64,000 nucleotides of DNA from CATOSP01 sp965216155 (GTDB taxonomy: Bacteria > Chloroflexota > Dehalococcoidia > Lucifugimonadales > UBA3495): contig CBDCFD010000006.1 of the NCBI GenBank assembly GCA_965216155.1, positions 868,001 to 932,000 on the forward strand, read 5' to 3'. Shown piece after piece: positions 25,898 through 35,350 of this stretch. The notes beneath the pieces were generated by a model, which worked only from the letters and a program-made list of their open reading frames with translations, did not search any database and was not told the DNA's origin. The position numbers were made by a program, and so were the translations under genes. Position 1 is the first letter of the stretch. Every line of letters starts with the position of its first letter.

Positions 25898-27421
25898 ATG
25901 TTTCGTTTTTCCGCGCGGCCAAACCTGGCCCACCAGGTACGTTGGCGCGAGTGGGGGCCAGAGGCGTTTCGGGAAGCCGGGGAGCAAGGGAAGCCTCTGG
26001 CACTGTTCCTGACCGCCTTCTGGTGCGGGTTCTGCCAGCGCATGGACGAGGGCGCGCTGTCCAACCCCGAGGCCACCGCTCTACTTAATGCCTTCTTCGT
26101 GCCGGTGCGCGTCGAGGAGTCACAACGTCCCGACGTCGACCTCCGCTACAATCAGGATGGCTGGCCAACCGTTGCCTTTCTGACCCACGAGGGTGACCAT
26201 CTCTTCAGCGTCAACTACATGGACCCTGACCCATTCGTCGAGTTGCTGGTCCGGATAGTAGAGTTACACCAGCAAGGTGAATTGCGATTGGCAGGGGAAG
26301 CGGCGCCGTCCGGCTTCCCCATGAGACCCGACGGCGAGGGTAGTCAGCCGCTTGCCCCGGCGCTCTTGTATGAGATAGTTGGCATGTTGGAAGGTCTCGC
26401 CGATCCTTTGCACGGCGGTTTCGGGAGTGGGTTCAAGTTCTTGCACGCCGACGCCAACGAATTCTTCCTCTACATGTACCAGTCCACTGGCGAGCCTCAG
26501 TACCTGGTCCATGTCTTGCGCACCCTGGCGGAGCTACGCGCCAGCCCGATGTACGACTCCGCCCTTGGCGGGTTCTTCCGCTACTCCTCCAAGCCGGACT
26601 GGAGCGAGCCCCACCGGGAAAAGCTGCTGTATGACCAGGCGGCGCTGCTGCGTAATTACCTCCATGCCTATCTCTTGACCGGGGACCTCACCTGCCGCGA
26701 AAACGCCGAAGGACTCATCAATTTTGCCGAACTGAACCTGTTCCACGAAGAGTCCGGGGCATTTTGGGGTTGCCAGGACTATGTTGCTGTCGATGACCGT
26801 GCCCGCGCGGGAGTCACTGAGCGGCCGGAGGTCCCGGTGGTGGATGAGTACGTATACTGCGACGCCAACGCCGCGATTGTCTCAGCCTACCTGGACGCCT
26901 GGTGGCTATTGGGCCGGCCCGATTGCAGGCAGCGAGCCGAGCAGGTCTTGGAGACACTGTGGCAGAGGTTCCGCGCGGAAGATGGGCGGATGTTGCACTA
27001 TTGGGATGGCAACCAGGACAACGGGGCACAGACGCCCGGATTGCTGGTGGATGAAGTGGAAACCGGGCTGGCCTTATTGGATGCTTATGCGATTCTTGGT
27101 GGGGACGTCTACCTTTCGAGGGCGGAAGAGTTGGCCGGCGCCATCACCCGTTGGCACCGGCTACCCGATGGCGGGTTTGCAGACATTAGCGAGATCGGAC
27201 CGGGCAGATTGTCCGCTGCGGTTGCCGTGATGTCCCAAAATGCCAGGGCTGCGCTGTTTTTTCTGCGCTTGTCGGCGCTCGCCGGGAACCCGCAGTACAG
27301 GCAGGCCGCACGAGGGGCGCTAGAGCGTTTCCCCAATGCCCACTCGGAACATGGAGCCTTCGCCGCCATGTTTGGGCAGGCTGTGGGCCGGGCGCTGGAG
27401 GCTCGGTCCCTGCCCTTGTAG
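25898..27421 (+). CDS. thioredoxin-fold DUF255 (YyaL/SSP411-like) protein
   Basis: The 507-residue protein has an N-terminal thioredoxin-like domain with FWCGFCQRMDE (CxxC at about residues 44-47) and a cis-Pro-like GWPTVAFLT near 88, then an alpha-barrel glycosidase-like C-terminal region (GGFGSGFKFLHADANEFFLY, EKLLYDQAALLRNYL). This is the DUF255/YyaL family, though shorter than typical members (about 650-700 residues). Possible disulfide-related role; the true substrate is unknown. ATG 25898 is chosen over the TTG one codon earlier. Divergent from the tRNA-Ser fragment. Confidence 0.85.
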   Translation: MFRFSARPNLAHQVRWREWGPEAFREAGEQGKPLALFLTAFWCGFCQRMDEGALSNPEATALLNAFFVPVRVEESQRPDVDLRYNQDGWPTVAFLTHEGDHLFSVNYMDPDPFVELLVRIVELHQQGELRLAGEAAPSGFPMRPDGEGSQPLAPALLYEIVGMLEGLADPLHGGFGSGFKFLHADANEFFLYMYQSTGEPQYLVHVLRTLAELRASPMYDSALGGFFRYSSKPDWSEPHREKLLYDQAALLRNYLHAYLLTGDLTCRENAEGLINFAELNLFHEESGAFWGCQDYVAVDDRARAGVTERPEVPVVDEYVYCDANAAIVSAYLDAWWLLGRPDCRQRAEQVLETLWQRFRAEDGRMLHYWDGNQDNGAQTPGLLVDEVETGLALLDAYAILGGDVYLSRAEELAGAITRWHRLPDGGFADISEIGPGRLSAAVAVMSQNARAALFFLRLSALAGNPQYRQAARGALERFPNAHSEHGAFAAMFGQAVGRALEARSLPL

Positions 27422-27536
27422 CATCGCCCGGTGCCGCGCCGGGGCAATCGTGTCATAGCCGGATGACGGAAGCGCGAACACTGCAATTTCAGGGGCAGAA
27501 GGGAACATGCGGGCGGAGAAGCGCTCACCGTTTGCC

Positions 27537-28303
27537 CTACTGCCGACGGCGCAATTCTTCCTCGAGTCGGCGAATCCTGGCTTGGTCGGATACCCGGGCA
27601 GCCTCCGCATCGGTGGCTCGGGTTTCCGCGTCGTCAGCGCGGGCTTCCGCGTCGGCGGCGAGCGATTCCGCATCTTGACGGGAGGCGCGTTCGGCGTCTA
27701 TGGCGCTCTCCGCATCCCGAAGGGCCCGGTCTCTCTCCGCAATCACCCGGTCCCGCTCGGCAAGAGCGTCTACCAACTCCCCCATGTTGAGCCGGTATTC
27801 CCCGGCCGCCGGTCATAGAAGCGCAGCCGCCCGGCATCCCAGCACAGGTCCAGCCCCAGCGTCTCGCTGCGCCCCCAGACCAGACCTTCGCCGTTCCACT
27901 GAATCTCGATACGCCGGTACTCTCTGCCTACCAGGACTTCGCCCACCAGCGGCTCGCCGTAGTATTTGCCCCCGGTGGCGTCGAACCGCCAGTATTCGCC
28001 GATGCCAAGCCGGGCGTAGATGTCCCGCTTGCGTCCCATGTCCTCCGTGTGGGTGCTCTCGGACGCGATTTCCAGGGCGAAGTCGGGCGCCTTCCGCACC
28101 CGGCGCATGAAATACCCGTTGCAGCGCATTATCGCCTCGGTATCCACGCCGAACGCGACGTAGCAGTCGGGGCGCACTATCCGCTGTTCCCTCTCCTCTT
28201 CATAGTAGATGGGAGTGTCGCCGCTGACCAGCGCCGCGGGCAGTCCGCGAAAAACCGTCTTGACGACCTCTATCGTTTCGGTGAAGTGGGGCAGTTGGTT
28301 CAT
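27537..28303 (-). pseudogene. Uma2-family (DUF820) putative endonuclease, frameshifted
   Basis: The frame from ATG 28303 holds the Uma2 restriction-endonuclease-like core: IVRPDCYVAFGVD, PDFALEIASESTHTEDMGRK and RDIYARLGIGEYWRFDATGG. It runs into a missing base in a G-run near 27795; in the correct frame it continues as a long coiled coil (ELVDALAERDRVIAERDRAL and onward) to 27537, the usual Uma2 tail. The N-terminus may also be shifted near a C-run at about 28365, since IIVPDDDAPDDIEPLPDAMN precedes the ATG in the same frame. The lesions lie in homopolymers, so sequence error is possible. Confidence 0.75.
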
Positions 28304-28551
28304 GGCATCGGGCAGCGGTTCGATGTCGTCCGGGGCGTCGTCGTCGGGAACGATGATGCCGGGATGGGGGGGATTTCGGACGGCCGCCCGGCGGCAACCT
28401 GGTAGTCATGGCAGTCCTCCCGTGGTCCGCTACAGGAGTTGGGGCTGGGGCGTTTCCATGATAACACACGGCCATGCCGGGGCGGACGGGTTCAGCCGGG
28501 CCGCCCCGATGTCCTTGCATCCTCCATTCGAGCGCAGGGAGGGACCGTTTG

Positions 28552-28872
28552 ATGTTAGCCAAAACCGGGTCCGAATTGCCTATCTATTCCAACTTCAGCC
28601 GAAGCCAGGACGCTAAGGGTGAGTTGCGGGACCGGCTCGACAGGCTTCCTTCGGCGGAGCGGGTAGAGGAGCTTTGCTCCTTGCTGAGCACCGCCGCTCT
28701 CCGCGAATTGGCTGCGGAAATCGTAAATGGGGGCATCGGGCACGTCAAAAGCGATACCGTCAGCCTGGAGTACGTCAAACTTCTCAGCAGTTGGATTGCG
28801 ACGGTGGAAGAAACGTTGGCCGCGGGCAGCAACGTCGATAAGATTGCGGCCCGGCGCAGGCAAAAGCCCTGA
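28552..28872 (+). CDS. small hypothetical helical protein
   Basis: The 106-residue frame starts at ATG 28552, a few bases after GGGAGGGACC. It reads MLAKTGSELPIYSNFSRSQD and is mostly helical (ELRDRLDRLPSAERVEELCS, LEYVKLLSSWIATVEETLA). No family is recognised. The spacing to the divergent Uma2 gene is short, and the next genes are a toxin-antitoxin-like pair on the opposite strand. Confidence 0.45.
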   Translation: MLAKTGSELPIYSNFSRSQDAKGELRDRLDRLPSAERVEELCSLLSTAALRELAAEIVNGGIGHVKSDTVSLEYVKLLSSWIATVEETLAAGSNVDKIAARRRQKP

Positions 28873-28933
28873 AGGGCTCGGTTGTCCGTGTTATCCAGTC
28901 AAGAACCCGGCCCGGCTTACGAGGAGCCTACGG

Positions 28934-29161
28934 TTACAGGGCGTCAAACGTGTTATAAAAGACGTCCAGATTGATGCCGTGCGCTTCCAGTTGCCTGGCA
29001 ACATCTCCCAGTGTCGCGGCATGGTTGACATCCGGGAAGATAGGTCGGGCGGAAGAGCCGTTGCTGTAAAACCGCAGGCCGTCTTGATCCTCAAGAAGGG
29101 AATAGCCCATGTTCCTCAACACGGCTTCGGTCTCGGCCAACGAGATGCGACGGTCAGGCAA
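28934..29161 (-). CDS. HicA-like small protein, toxin side of a HicBA-like pair
   Basis: The frame probably starts at TTG 29161, overlapping the stop of the upstream HicB-like gene, giving 75 residues. It reads RRISLAETEAVLRNMGYSLL, then DQDGLRFYSNGSSARPIFPD, and ends ATLGDVARQLEAHGINLDVF. The helix-strand-strand layout and size fit HicA-type double-stranded-RNA-binding toxins, but the catalytic His (GSH) is not at the expected place; the DGLRF segment lacks it. It could be inactive or another small family. Confidence 0.4.
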   Translation of the reverse strand: MPDRRISLAETEAVLRNMGYSLLEDQDGLRFYSNGSSARPIFPDVNHAATLGDVARQLEAHGINLDVFYNTFDAL

Positions 29162-29456
29162 AGGACAATACTTCCTCTCGCCTGTACCTGCGCACGGTTG
29201 GAGCGGTTGACGGCGTGGTGACGCTGTGCTGGACGCTGTGCGCGTCCAGGTAAGCGCGGAAGTCCTCAAGCGTGTGATGCTTCTGGAACGCGCCGGCTAC
29301 GAAATCGAGCATTTGGCCGGCCCGGTCCATAGCCGCCTTCTCGGAGTCTCCATACACGGTGATACCCAGTTGCTCGAGGACACCTGCCCAATGATCGCCC
29401 CTCTCTTCTATGATCAAATCAACTGATACTGTAACGATTGGATTAGCAGAGGCCAT
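29154..29456 (-). CDS. HicB-like antitoxin
   Basis: ATG 29456 gives a 100-residue protein, MASANPIVTVSVDLIIEERG, followed by HWAGVLEQLGITVYGDSEKA and AMDRAGQMLDFVAGAFQKH. This is the partly degraded RNase H-like fold typical of HicB antitoxins ('F...fPel.g...G.t.eeA...a.eal'). Its 3' end overlaps the HicA-like gene by eight bases, the normal coupling, although here the antitoxin precedes the toxin, as in some HicBA loci. The codons upstream of 29456 are not needed. Confidence 0.5.
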   Translation of the reverse strand: MASANPIVTVSVDLIIEERGDHWAGVLEQLGITVYGDSEKAAMDRAGQMLDFVAGAFQKHHTLEDFRAYLDAHSVQHSVTTPSTAPTVRRYRREEVLSFA

Positions 29457-29689
29457 GATGTCCCCTTCCGGCAAGCATTGCGTTGTTCTATAGTCACGGG
29501 GTTTCCGTGCCACCATGATAGCATACATTTGCCGACGCATTTATCACTCGGATAGAGTAGCGCCAAATGAGGGAGAATATAACGACCGAACAAACGGCCA
29601 CGGGGCAGACCATCTACCGGGTTTACAACGGCAAGTTCGTTTCATGCGCTGTATAATGGACACAATGCCCCTGCATCTGGAGTTTCTTT

Positions 29690-30088
29690 GTGACTATTCG
29701 GCAACGAGCTCAAGACAACTACGACCATGTATTTTCGTTCATTCAGGAAGCCGCTGAAGAATACTACGGCGGGAACATCGACCGGGGTTTTCGACATTGG
29801 GCGTTTGCCACGTGTTTGGGCGTCGGGCGCGACATCCAAGGGACCGACATCGCGGATTTTACTGCCATCGACGGCTCTGACGATTTCGAGACTGACGGTT
29901 ACTATATCCCCGGATCCGATGATGAATCGGTCGTTCACCTTTTCCAGTGCAAACATAGGCAACCGGGCACAGGCATGAGTCCCAAAGAATTAGCCGCATT
30001 CCTGGAATTTCCGTTCGGAATTAGCGTATGGAGTTTTGGGGGGCCTAAAATCGCCTGTAACTGGATGTTGATGGTCACCCACTTGTAG
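29690..30088 (+). pseudogene. truncated AIPR-like protein (N-terminal nuclease-like domain only)
   Basis: GTG 29690 starts a 132-residue frame. Its first ~95 residues parallel the N-terminus of the full AIPR protein at 31074: RGFRHWAFATCLG versus RAFAHWALKCLLA, DFETDGYYIPG versus LGIDGYYVDQ, and VHLFQCKHRQ versus LILLQAKGTR. The D...(Q)xK pattern suggests a PD-(D/E)xK nuclease core. After that the sequence diverges and stops, so about 450 residues are missing. It is a decayed duplicate of the downstream gene. Confidence 0.6.
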
Positions 30089-30146
30089 TTGTAGAATTGG
30101 CTATACGACAAGCCCATTTTCAACGTTTCCGACCATCGGATAAATC

Positions 30147-31077
30147 GTGATATATAGAAATGGACACCACACCAACGGCAATGCTTTACCGCCTCTTGAC
30201 TCAGTGTTAGAGGGTGATGCTGGGGAAGTTCTACAAAGTTTTCCGGATCATTCGATAGACTTAGTGTTCACCTCGCCTCCATACGACGACAACCGCAAGA
30301 GCACTTATAAAGGGCCCAGGTTTGACGAATATGTCGATTGGTTCATGCCAATAGCGGAGCAAATTAAACGTGTCCTTAAACCGGACGGTTCATTCGTGCT
30401 CAATATCAAGGAACGTGCGGCAAACGGAGAGCGTCAAACCTATGTACTAGAGCTAATTCTGGCGTTGAAAAAGCATGAGTGGGTCTGGGTGAGGGAAATG
30501 ACCCAATCGTTTTCGGGATGCTTGGGAACGGTGCTTACATTTCGCGCCTAGCAAGAAGTTTCGGATGTACCAAGACTCGGTAAAGGTGCCGGTGGGCAAT
30601 TGGGCCACAAGCCGTCTCAAGAGTCTGTCGGACCAGGACCAAAAGCGTCACGAATCCCGAGCCCAAAGTGGTCTAGGCCGCAACGTTTCGAATTGGGTTG
30701 GCCGGGAATTGGTTTACCCAAGTAACGTTCTTCACTTGCCTACAGAATGCTCCAATAGAGGCCACAGTGCTACCTTCCCCAAGGAATTACCGGAATGGTT
30801 CATTAAACTCTTCACTTTGGAAGGAGATGTAGTTCTCGGCCCTTTCATGGGTTCTGGGACTACTGGTATAGCTTGCCTTGACAACAATCGGCACTTTATT
30901 GGCGTGGACATAAGCCCGGAGTACGCAGCTTTCGCTAGAGACAGGCTTTCGCAACATGGGCCAGTCGGAGTTACCGTCAACGGCCACCAAGCCAGCGAAG
31001 TTCCCACCGGAGACGGCGGAGGCGATTCGTGGTCGATGCATTTATGCTCTCCCGATTCTAGGATCAATGTGACATGA
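30147..31077 (+). pseudogene. site-specific DNA methyltransferase (N4-C/N6-A type) broken by a frameshift
   Basis: The first frame from GTG 30147 contains EGDAGEVLQSFPDHSIDLVF then TSPPYDDNRKSTY (catalytic SPPY) and VLKPDGSFVLNI. Near 30500 the frame changes: the continuation is NRFRDAWERCLHFAPSKKFR and, from 30565, MYQDSVKVPVGNWATS through ELPEWFIKLFTLEGD, LGPFMGSGTTGIACL (SAM-binding FxGxG) and FIGVDISPEYAAFA. About ten residues normally between the two parts seem lost, so this is likely a real deletion. The end overlaps the AIPR start by four bases (ATGA). Confidence 0.75.
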
Positions 31078-32834
31078 CTACTCGTAACAGAAAGAACGCT
31101 GCCCGCACCGAAATAGACGAGTTGAATCGGCAACATTATTCGGGATCTGCTCCAGACAGGGCATTTGCTCATTGGGCACTGAAATGTTTGCTAGCTGACA
31201 AAGACATTGACGACTCTGAACTGGTTGAGTTAACCGCACTAGGTGGCCCCAAAGATTTAGGCATTGACGGATATTACGTAGACCAAGAAAACACCAGGCT
31301 CATTCTACTTCAAGCGAAAGGCACCCGGGTTACCCGAACCGATGTCCAAGAATTCCGGTCCGCGATTACAGCACTGGTGGATGAGAGGTTCGTGTTGGAC
31401 AATGCGAACGCCGTGGTGAAAGAGGCGTATCCGTCAATCCAAGACTGTCTTTTCGATGAATCATTCTCTGTCTACGCAGTTCTGGCGGCGGGCGATAGGA
31501 TACTACCGGCTGCTCAGTCTTACTGTGAAGGTCCTGGCTCGGAACCGTGGGTGATTACGGAAGGGAATATCACCCACACCAAAGACTTTACGTTTGAAGT
31601 TCAAGGCATCCTTGAACTCGCAGAGACGAAGCGCAGCCTATCCTTCGGTGACACACCGACAGTGACGATGCCGATCTCGCACAATCAGAACGGGCTCGCC
31701 TTCCACTACATGGGTGGGGACTTCAAGAGTGTCTTAGCCACTATACCAGCCAGCGCTCTCGTGGATGCATACGAAGAATTTCGGTCGGCAATCTTCGTGT
31801 TAAATCCAAGGGGCCCTCAAGGTTCCAACAAAGTCAACAAGGATATTCTTGAAACGCTGAAGGACCCTGTGGTCAAGAATCACTTCCATCTCTTAAATAA
31901 CGGTGTAACCGTAGTATGCGACGGTCTGACTGTTGACGAACAGGCCAACCGCGTAACGATCAATAACTTCCAGATTGTAAACGGTTGTCAAACAGTTTAC
32001 ACACTATTCCGTGCCAAGGCCAAATTGGACGAATCTGTTAGATGCAACGTCCGGATAATTGAGGGACTCGCAACGTTCCATGACAGAATTGCCAAGGCGA
32101 GCAACTCGCAGACCGGAGTGAAAGCCGAGCAGTTGGCGTCTCTCGATTCGGTACATGACCGCGTTGCGGATGAACTCAAAAAATGTGAACCCCCTTGGTA
32201 CTACGAAAAACAATTGGGAGATCTACGATTCCTAACTGCGGCACAACGAAGAGTACACAACGCTCGGTACCAGAAACGCAAGGTATCTATCACCCACTTG
32301 GGACAATTCGGTGCCGCCTTCTTAGGGTATCCCATATTGGCTAAGCATGATCTAAAAGCCGTTTTCGAGCGGCGGTCGCCAGGTGATCGGATCTACAGAA
32401 CAATCTCCAACTCGGACAACACCGGAGAGCAGATGTTGCTTCCGGTGGTAGTAGGCCGGTTAGTTTCTGCCGAAGTGAAGGCTAGGCTTGCTCATTTGCG
32501 AGCAAACAACCCCGGAGCCACCTCCGACCGATTTCCGGCTTTAGATTGGGCTGGTCCGACCTCATACGATTTGGTCGCTTTGGTAGGCACGATATTGCGG
32601 CGCACGATTAGGTCAGGTGGCAGTGAGGACCTGCTACTTCCTGCGTCCGAATCGAAGGCTCAAATCAATTCGCACGAGAAATGGTTCAATGATGCCTTCG
32701 ACAAAGCTTACGACGCAGTAGAGTGGGTTTACGACGTCCAGAAGGCCGCGAGAGGCACGAATACCGTTCAGATTAGGTCTTTTTTCAGAGACCAAAAGCT
32801 ATACGAGGACATGGTATCTCGGGCCCTTCGATAA
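31074..32834 (+). CDS. AIPR-family (abortive infection phage resistance) protein
   Basis: The 586-residue product has an N-terminal PD-(D/E)xK-like nuclease domain (residues ~20-100; LGIDGYYVDQ, LILLQAKGTRV) and the AIPR core from ~200: FVLNPRGPQGSNKVNKDILE, HFHLLNNGVTVVCDGL, NNFQIVNGCQTVYTLF and IAKASNSQTGVKAEQLASLD. The length is typical. AIPR proteins are tied to phage resistance and here replace the usual restriction subunit beside a methyltransferase, so the pair may be a restriction-modification-like system. With the methyltransferase broken, the nuclease would need to be harmless or silenced. The region is AT-richer than its neighbours. Confidence 0.85.
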   Translation: MTTRNRKNAARTEIDELNRQHYSGSAPDRAFAHWALKCLLADKDIDDSELVELTALGGPKDLGIDGYYVDQENTRLILLQAKGTRVTRTDVQEFRSAITALVDERFVLDNANAVVKEAYPSIQDCLFDESFSVYAVLAAGDRILPAAQSYCEGPGSEPWVITEGNITHTKDFTFEVQGILELAETKRSLSFGDTPTVTMPISHNQNGLAFHYMGGDFKSVLATIPASALVDAYEEFRSAIFVLNPRGPQGSNKVNKDILETLKDPVVKNHFHLLNNGVTVVCDGLTVDEQANRVTINNFQIVNGCQTVYTLFRAKAKLDESVRCNVRIIEGLATFHDRIAKASNSQTGVKAEQLASLDSVHDRVADELKKCEPPWYYEKQLGDLRFLTAAQRRVHNARYQKRKVSITHLGQFGAAFLGYPILAKHDLKAVFERRSPGDRIYRTISNSDNTGEQMLLPVVVGRLVSAEVKARLAHLRANNPGATSDRFPALDWAGPTSYDLVALVGTILRRTIRSGGSEDLLLPASESKAQINSHEKWFNDAFDKAYDAVEWVYDVQKAARGTNTVQIRSFFRDQKLYEDMVSRALR

Positions 32835-32904
32835 TTTCGCTGATTTATAGGCTTCCATTGGGAGGAGGTAACGTCAAGTTAATGCGCATCCAATGATTAG
32901 CCCC

Positions 32905-33825
32905 CTACAACCACGGCCTGACCTCCCCCGCGAACCGCTCCATTTGGCCCAAGAACTCGCTGGCGTCCCGCGCTCTCGGCTCCAGCACCATATAGGTCAG
33001 ACCAGCGTCTTGGTAGTGGCGTACATCTTCCGCGACCTGTTCGGCAGAGCCTCGCATCGGGAGACGGTTCTGGGGCAACGCGGAGTTGGTCAGGTCCATA
33101 CCGGTCCGAAGGGACACGTCGAAATGGAGTGCGTCCCGGCCAGTTTCGGACCGCAAATCCGTTAGTTGCTTTCCAACCTTGGCGATCTGGTCCGGGGTCA
33201 TCCTAACGCCGTGCCAACCGTCGCTTAGCTGGGCGGCCCGGCGCAGGGCCCTGGGGGAGATGCCGCCGGTCCAGATGGGGGGATGTGGTTTTTGGACAGG
33301 CTTAGGGTACATGGTCATTCCGGTAAAGCGGTAATAGTTCCCGGCGAAGTCCGGTTCGTCCCTGCGCCATAGCGCTTGCAGCAGCCGGATGTGCTCGTCG
33401 GTAACCTGGCCCCGGTGGTCGAAGTCGGAGTCCAGTACCTCGAACTCCTCCTTCATCCAGCCCACGCCAACGCCAACTATCAGCCTTCCGCCGGAGTAGA
33501 CGTCCAGGGTGGATAGCATCTTTGCGTTTAGAACGGCGTGGCGGTAAGGCAGCACCAAAACGCTGAAGCCCAGCTTGATCCGGGCCGTGATCGCCGCCAG
33601 GTAAGCGAGGGTCGTCACCGGCTCCAGAATATGCTCGTCGGGGCGCAACGGAAACGTCCCGTCGGACCGGTATGGGTACCGGGTACCGGGTGTTGTGGGC
33701 AAGGCCAGGTGATCGCTAACGAACATCCCGTCGAACCCCAGTTCTTCGGCGCGAAGGGCCAGGCGGGTGAGGGTTGGCGGGTTGGCCAACGCTCCCAGAT
33801 TGGGCAATACTAATCCCAACTGCAT
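32905..33825 (-). CDS. LLM-class F420/flavin-dependent oxidoreductase (TIGR03619-like)
   Basis: The 306-residue protein has the bacterial-luciferase-like TIM barrel: MQLGLVLPNLG, ELGFDGMFVSDHL, ITARIKLGFSVLVLPYRHAV, RLIVGVGVGWMKEEFE and YPKPVQKPHPPIWTGGISPR. These are standard LLM landmarks; F420 is the likely cofactor given the subgroup, though FMN cannot be excluded. Substrate unknown. It lies alone, divergent from citrate synthase. Such genes are numerous in Dehalococcoidia/SAR202 genomes. Confidence 0.88.
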   Translation of the reverse strand: MQLGLVLPNLGALANPPTLTRLALRAEELGFDGMFVSDHLALPTTPGTRYPYRSDGTFPLRPDEHILEPVTTLAYLAAITARIKLGFSVLVLPYRHAVLNAKMLSTLDVYSGGRLIVGVGVGWMKEEFEVLDSDFDHRGQVTDEHIRLLQALWRRDEPDFAGNYYRFTGMTMYPKPVQKPHPPIWTGGISPRALRRAAQLSDGWHGVRMTPDQIAKVGKQLTDLRSETGRDALHFDVSLRTGMDLTNSALPQNRLPMRGSAEQVAEDVRHYQDAGLTYMVLEPRARDASEFLGQMERFAGEVRPWL

Positions 33826-33882
33826 AGGCTTCCTATCTTTCAGCCAGGGGAGCGGCTAGCCTTTCCCCAGCTTTGGATTTGC

Positions 33883-33911
33883 TTGACACTCAAATGGTCG
33901 AATGCTAAAAT
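33883..33911 (+). promoter_or_regulatory. sigma70-type promoter for citrate synthase
   Basis: A perfect TTGACA (33883-33888) is followed after exactly 17 bases by TAAAAT (33906-33911). It points at the citrate synthase gene with a leader of about 115 bases. No regulator site was identified. Confidence 0.75.
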
Positions 33912-34035
33912 CGCCGACGTTCCCTGCCTAATTTTACCTTGTGCGCATGGCCATTTACCGGCGTGTAATTGCGGGTTCCGCGTCGTTTATCGTACCCGAA
34001 GCAGTTTGGCCGAGCACCCCAAAGGAGGATAGTTC

Positions 34036-35169
34036 ATGGCTCCTCAGATCGAGAAGGGGCTGAAGGATGTCTACCTGGACACCACGACATCCAGCTTCAT
34101 CGACGGCCTGGAAGGCAAGCTGCTGTACCGTGGATATAATATCCACGACCTGGCGGAAAAGTCCACTTTCGAAGAGGTAGTCTACCTCCTTCTATACGGC
34201 AGCCTGCCGAACAAGGAGCAGTTGGCCGAGTTCGACGCCCACCTGCGGGCCAACCGCCGGATCCCTGACCAGGTTATCCAGGTGTTGGACTTGGTCAAGG
34301 ATAGCCACCCGATGGACGCCTTGCGCACGGGAATTTCGGCCCTATCCGCCTTCGACGAAGAGGTGAAGGACAATTCGGTGGAAGCCACTATCCGAAAGGG
34401 CATCCGGCTCACCGCGATGGGGCCGACAATCGTGGCGGCGCACCACCGGTTGCGGCGAGGGCTGGAGCCGGTCGCGCCCAACCCGGACCTTAACCACGCC
34501 GGCAACTTCCTGTACATGTTGTTTGGTGAACTCCCCGACCAGGAGACCACCGACCTACTCGACGTGGACTTTATCCTTCATGCTGAACATGGGGCCAACG
34601 CATCAGCCTTCGGGGCGCGCGTAACCGCCTCGACCATCTCCGACCTTCACTCGGCAGTCGTCACTGGCGTCGGCGTCCTCAAGGGGCCCGCTCACGGCGG
34701 CGCGGCCGAGGAAGTTATGAAGATGGCCCTGGAGATCGGCCAGCCGGAGAACGCGGAAGAGTATTGCCGGAACATTCTGGACAACGGCGGCCGCATCATG
34801 GGGTTCGGGCACCGGGTGTACAAGGCGGAGGACCCAAGGGCGCGGCACCTGCGGGAGCGCTCCCGTGCCCTTGGGGACAAGGTTGGACAACCCCACTGGT
34901 TCCAGATCCTCAATTATGTGGAAGAAGAGGTCATGGTGCGCTACCGGTCCCGTGGCATCTTCGTCAACGTTGACTTCTTTGCCGGTTCGATCTATTACCT
35001 GCTGGATATTCCCGACGACCTGTTCATCTCCATATTCGCCCTGGGGCGCATCCCCGGCTGGACCCTCCAGTGCGCCGAGCAGTACGCGGACAACATCCTG
35101 ATCCGCCCGCTGCTGGAGTACGCCGGAGAGATGGACCTGGAGTACGTCCCCGTGGAGCAGCGGGGGTAG
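34036..35169 (+). CDS. gltA: citrate synthase
   Basis: The 377-residue enzyme condenses acetyl-CoA and oxaloacetate to citrate, the entry to the TCA cycle. Catalytic landmarks are present: GPAHGGAAEEVMKM (His ~220), GFGHRVYKAEDPRA (His ~259) and VNVDFFAGSIYYLLDIP (Asp ~313), with DGLEGKLLYRGYNIHDLAE near the N-terminus. The length fits the short bacterial type II/citZ-like class. ATG 34036 follows AAAGGAGG. It has its own promoter and terminator, so it is monocistronic. Confidence 0.96.
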   Translation: MAPQIEKGLKDVYLDTTTSSFIDGLEGKLLYRGYNIHDLAEKSTFEEVVYLLLYGSLPNKEQLAEFDAHLRANRRIPDQVIQVLDLVKDSHPMDALRTGISALSAFDEEVKDNSVEATIRKGIRLTAMGPTIVAAHHRLRRGLEPVAPNPDLNHAGNFLYMLFGELPDQETTDLLDVDFILHAEHGANASAFGARVTASTISDLHSAVVTGVGVLKGPAHGGAAEEVMKMALEIGQPENAEEYCRNILDNGGRIMGFGHRVYKAEDPRARHLRERSRALGDKVGQPHWFQILNYVEEEVMVRYRSRGIFVNVDFFAGSIYYLLDIPDDLFISIFALGRIPGWTLQCAEQYADNILIRPLLEYAGEMDLEYVPVEQRG

Positions 35170-35197
35170 GGCGCCTTCCCAGATCGCGGACCAACTA

Positions 35198-35220
35198 GGG
35201 GGCCGAATAGGCCCCCTTTT
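35198..35220 (+). terminator. rho-independent terminator of citrate synthase
   Basis: GGGGGCC (35198-35204), loop GAATA, GGCCCCC (35210-35216), then TTTT. It lies 29 bases after the citrate synthase stop codon. Confidence 0.85.
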
Positions 35221-35350
35221 CATTAGCCGTCCCTAATCACCTCCCCTCCGGCAGAGCGCCGAGAGCTTGCCTCTGACAGATTGCCATTGCGGGAAGGCCC
35301 CGGCGCGGCGATTATAATACATTAGATCGGTTACATCCCGAGGGATTGAT

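Noticed and set aside
30147..31077. Treating the two methyltransferase frames as separate functional subunits
   Set aside because: Catalytic SPPY and the SAM-binding FxGxG lie in different frames of one expected polypeptide, with homology continuing across the shift.
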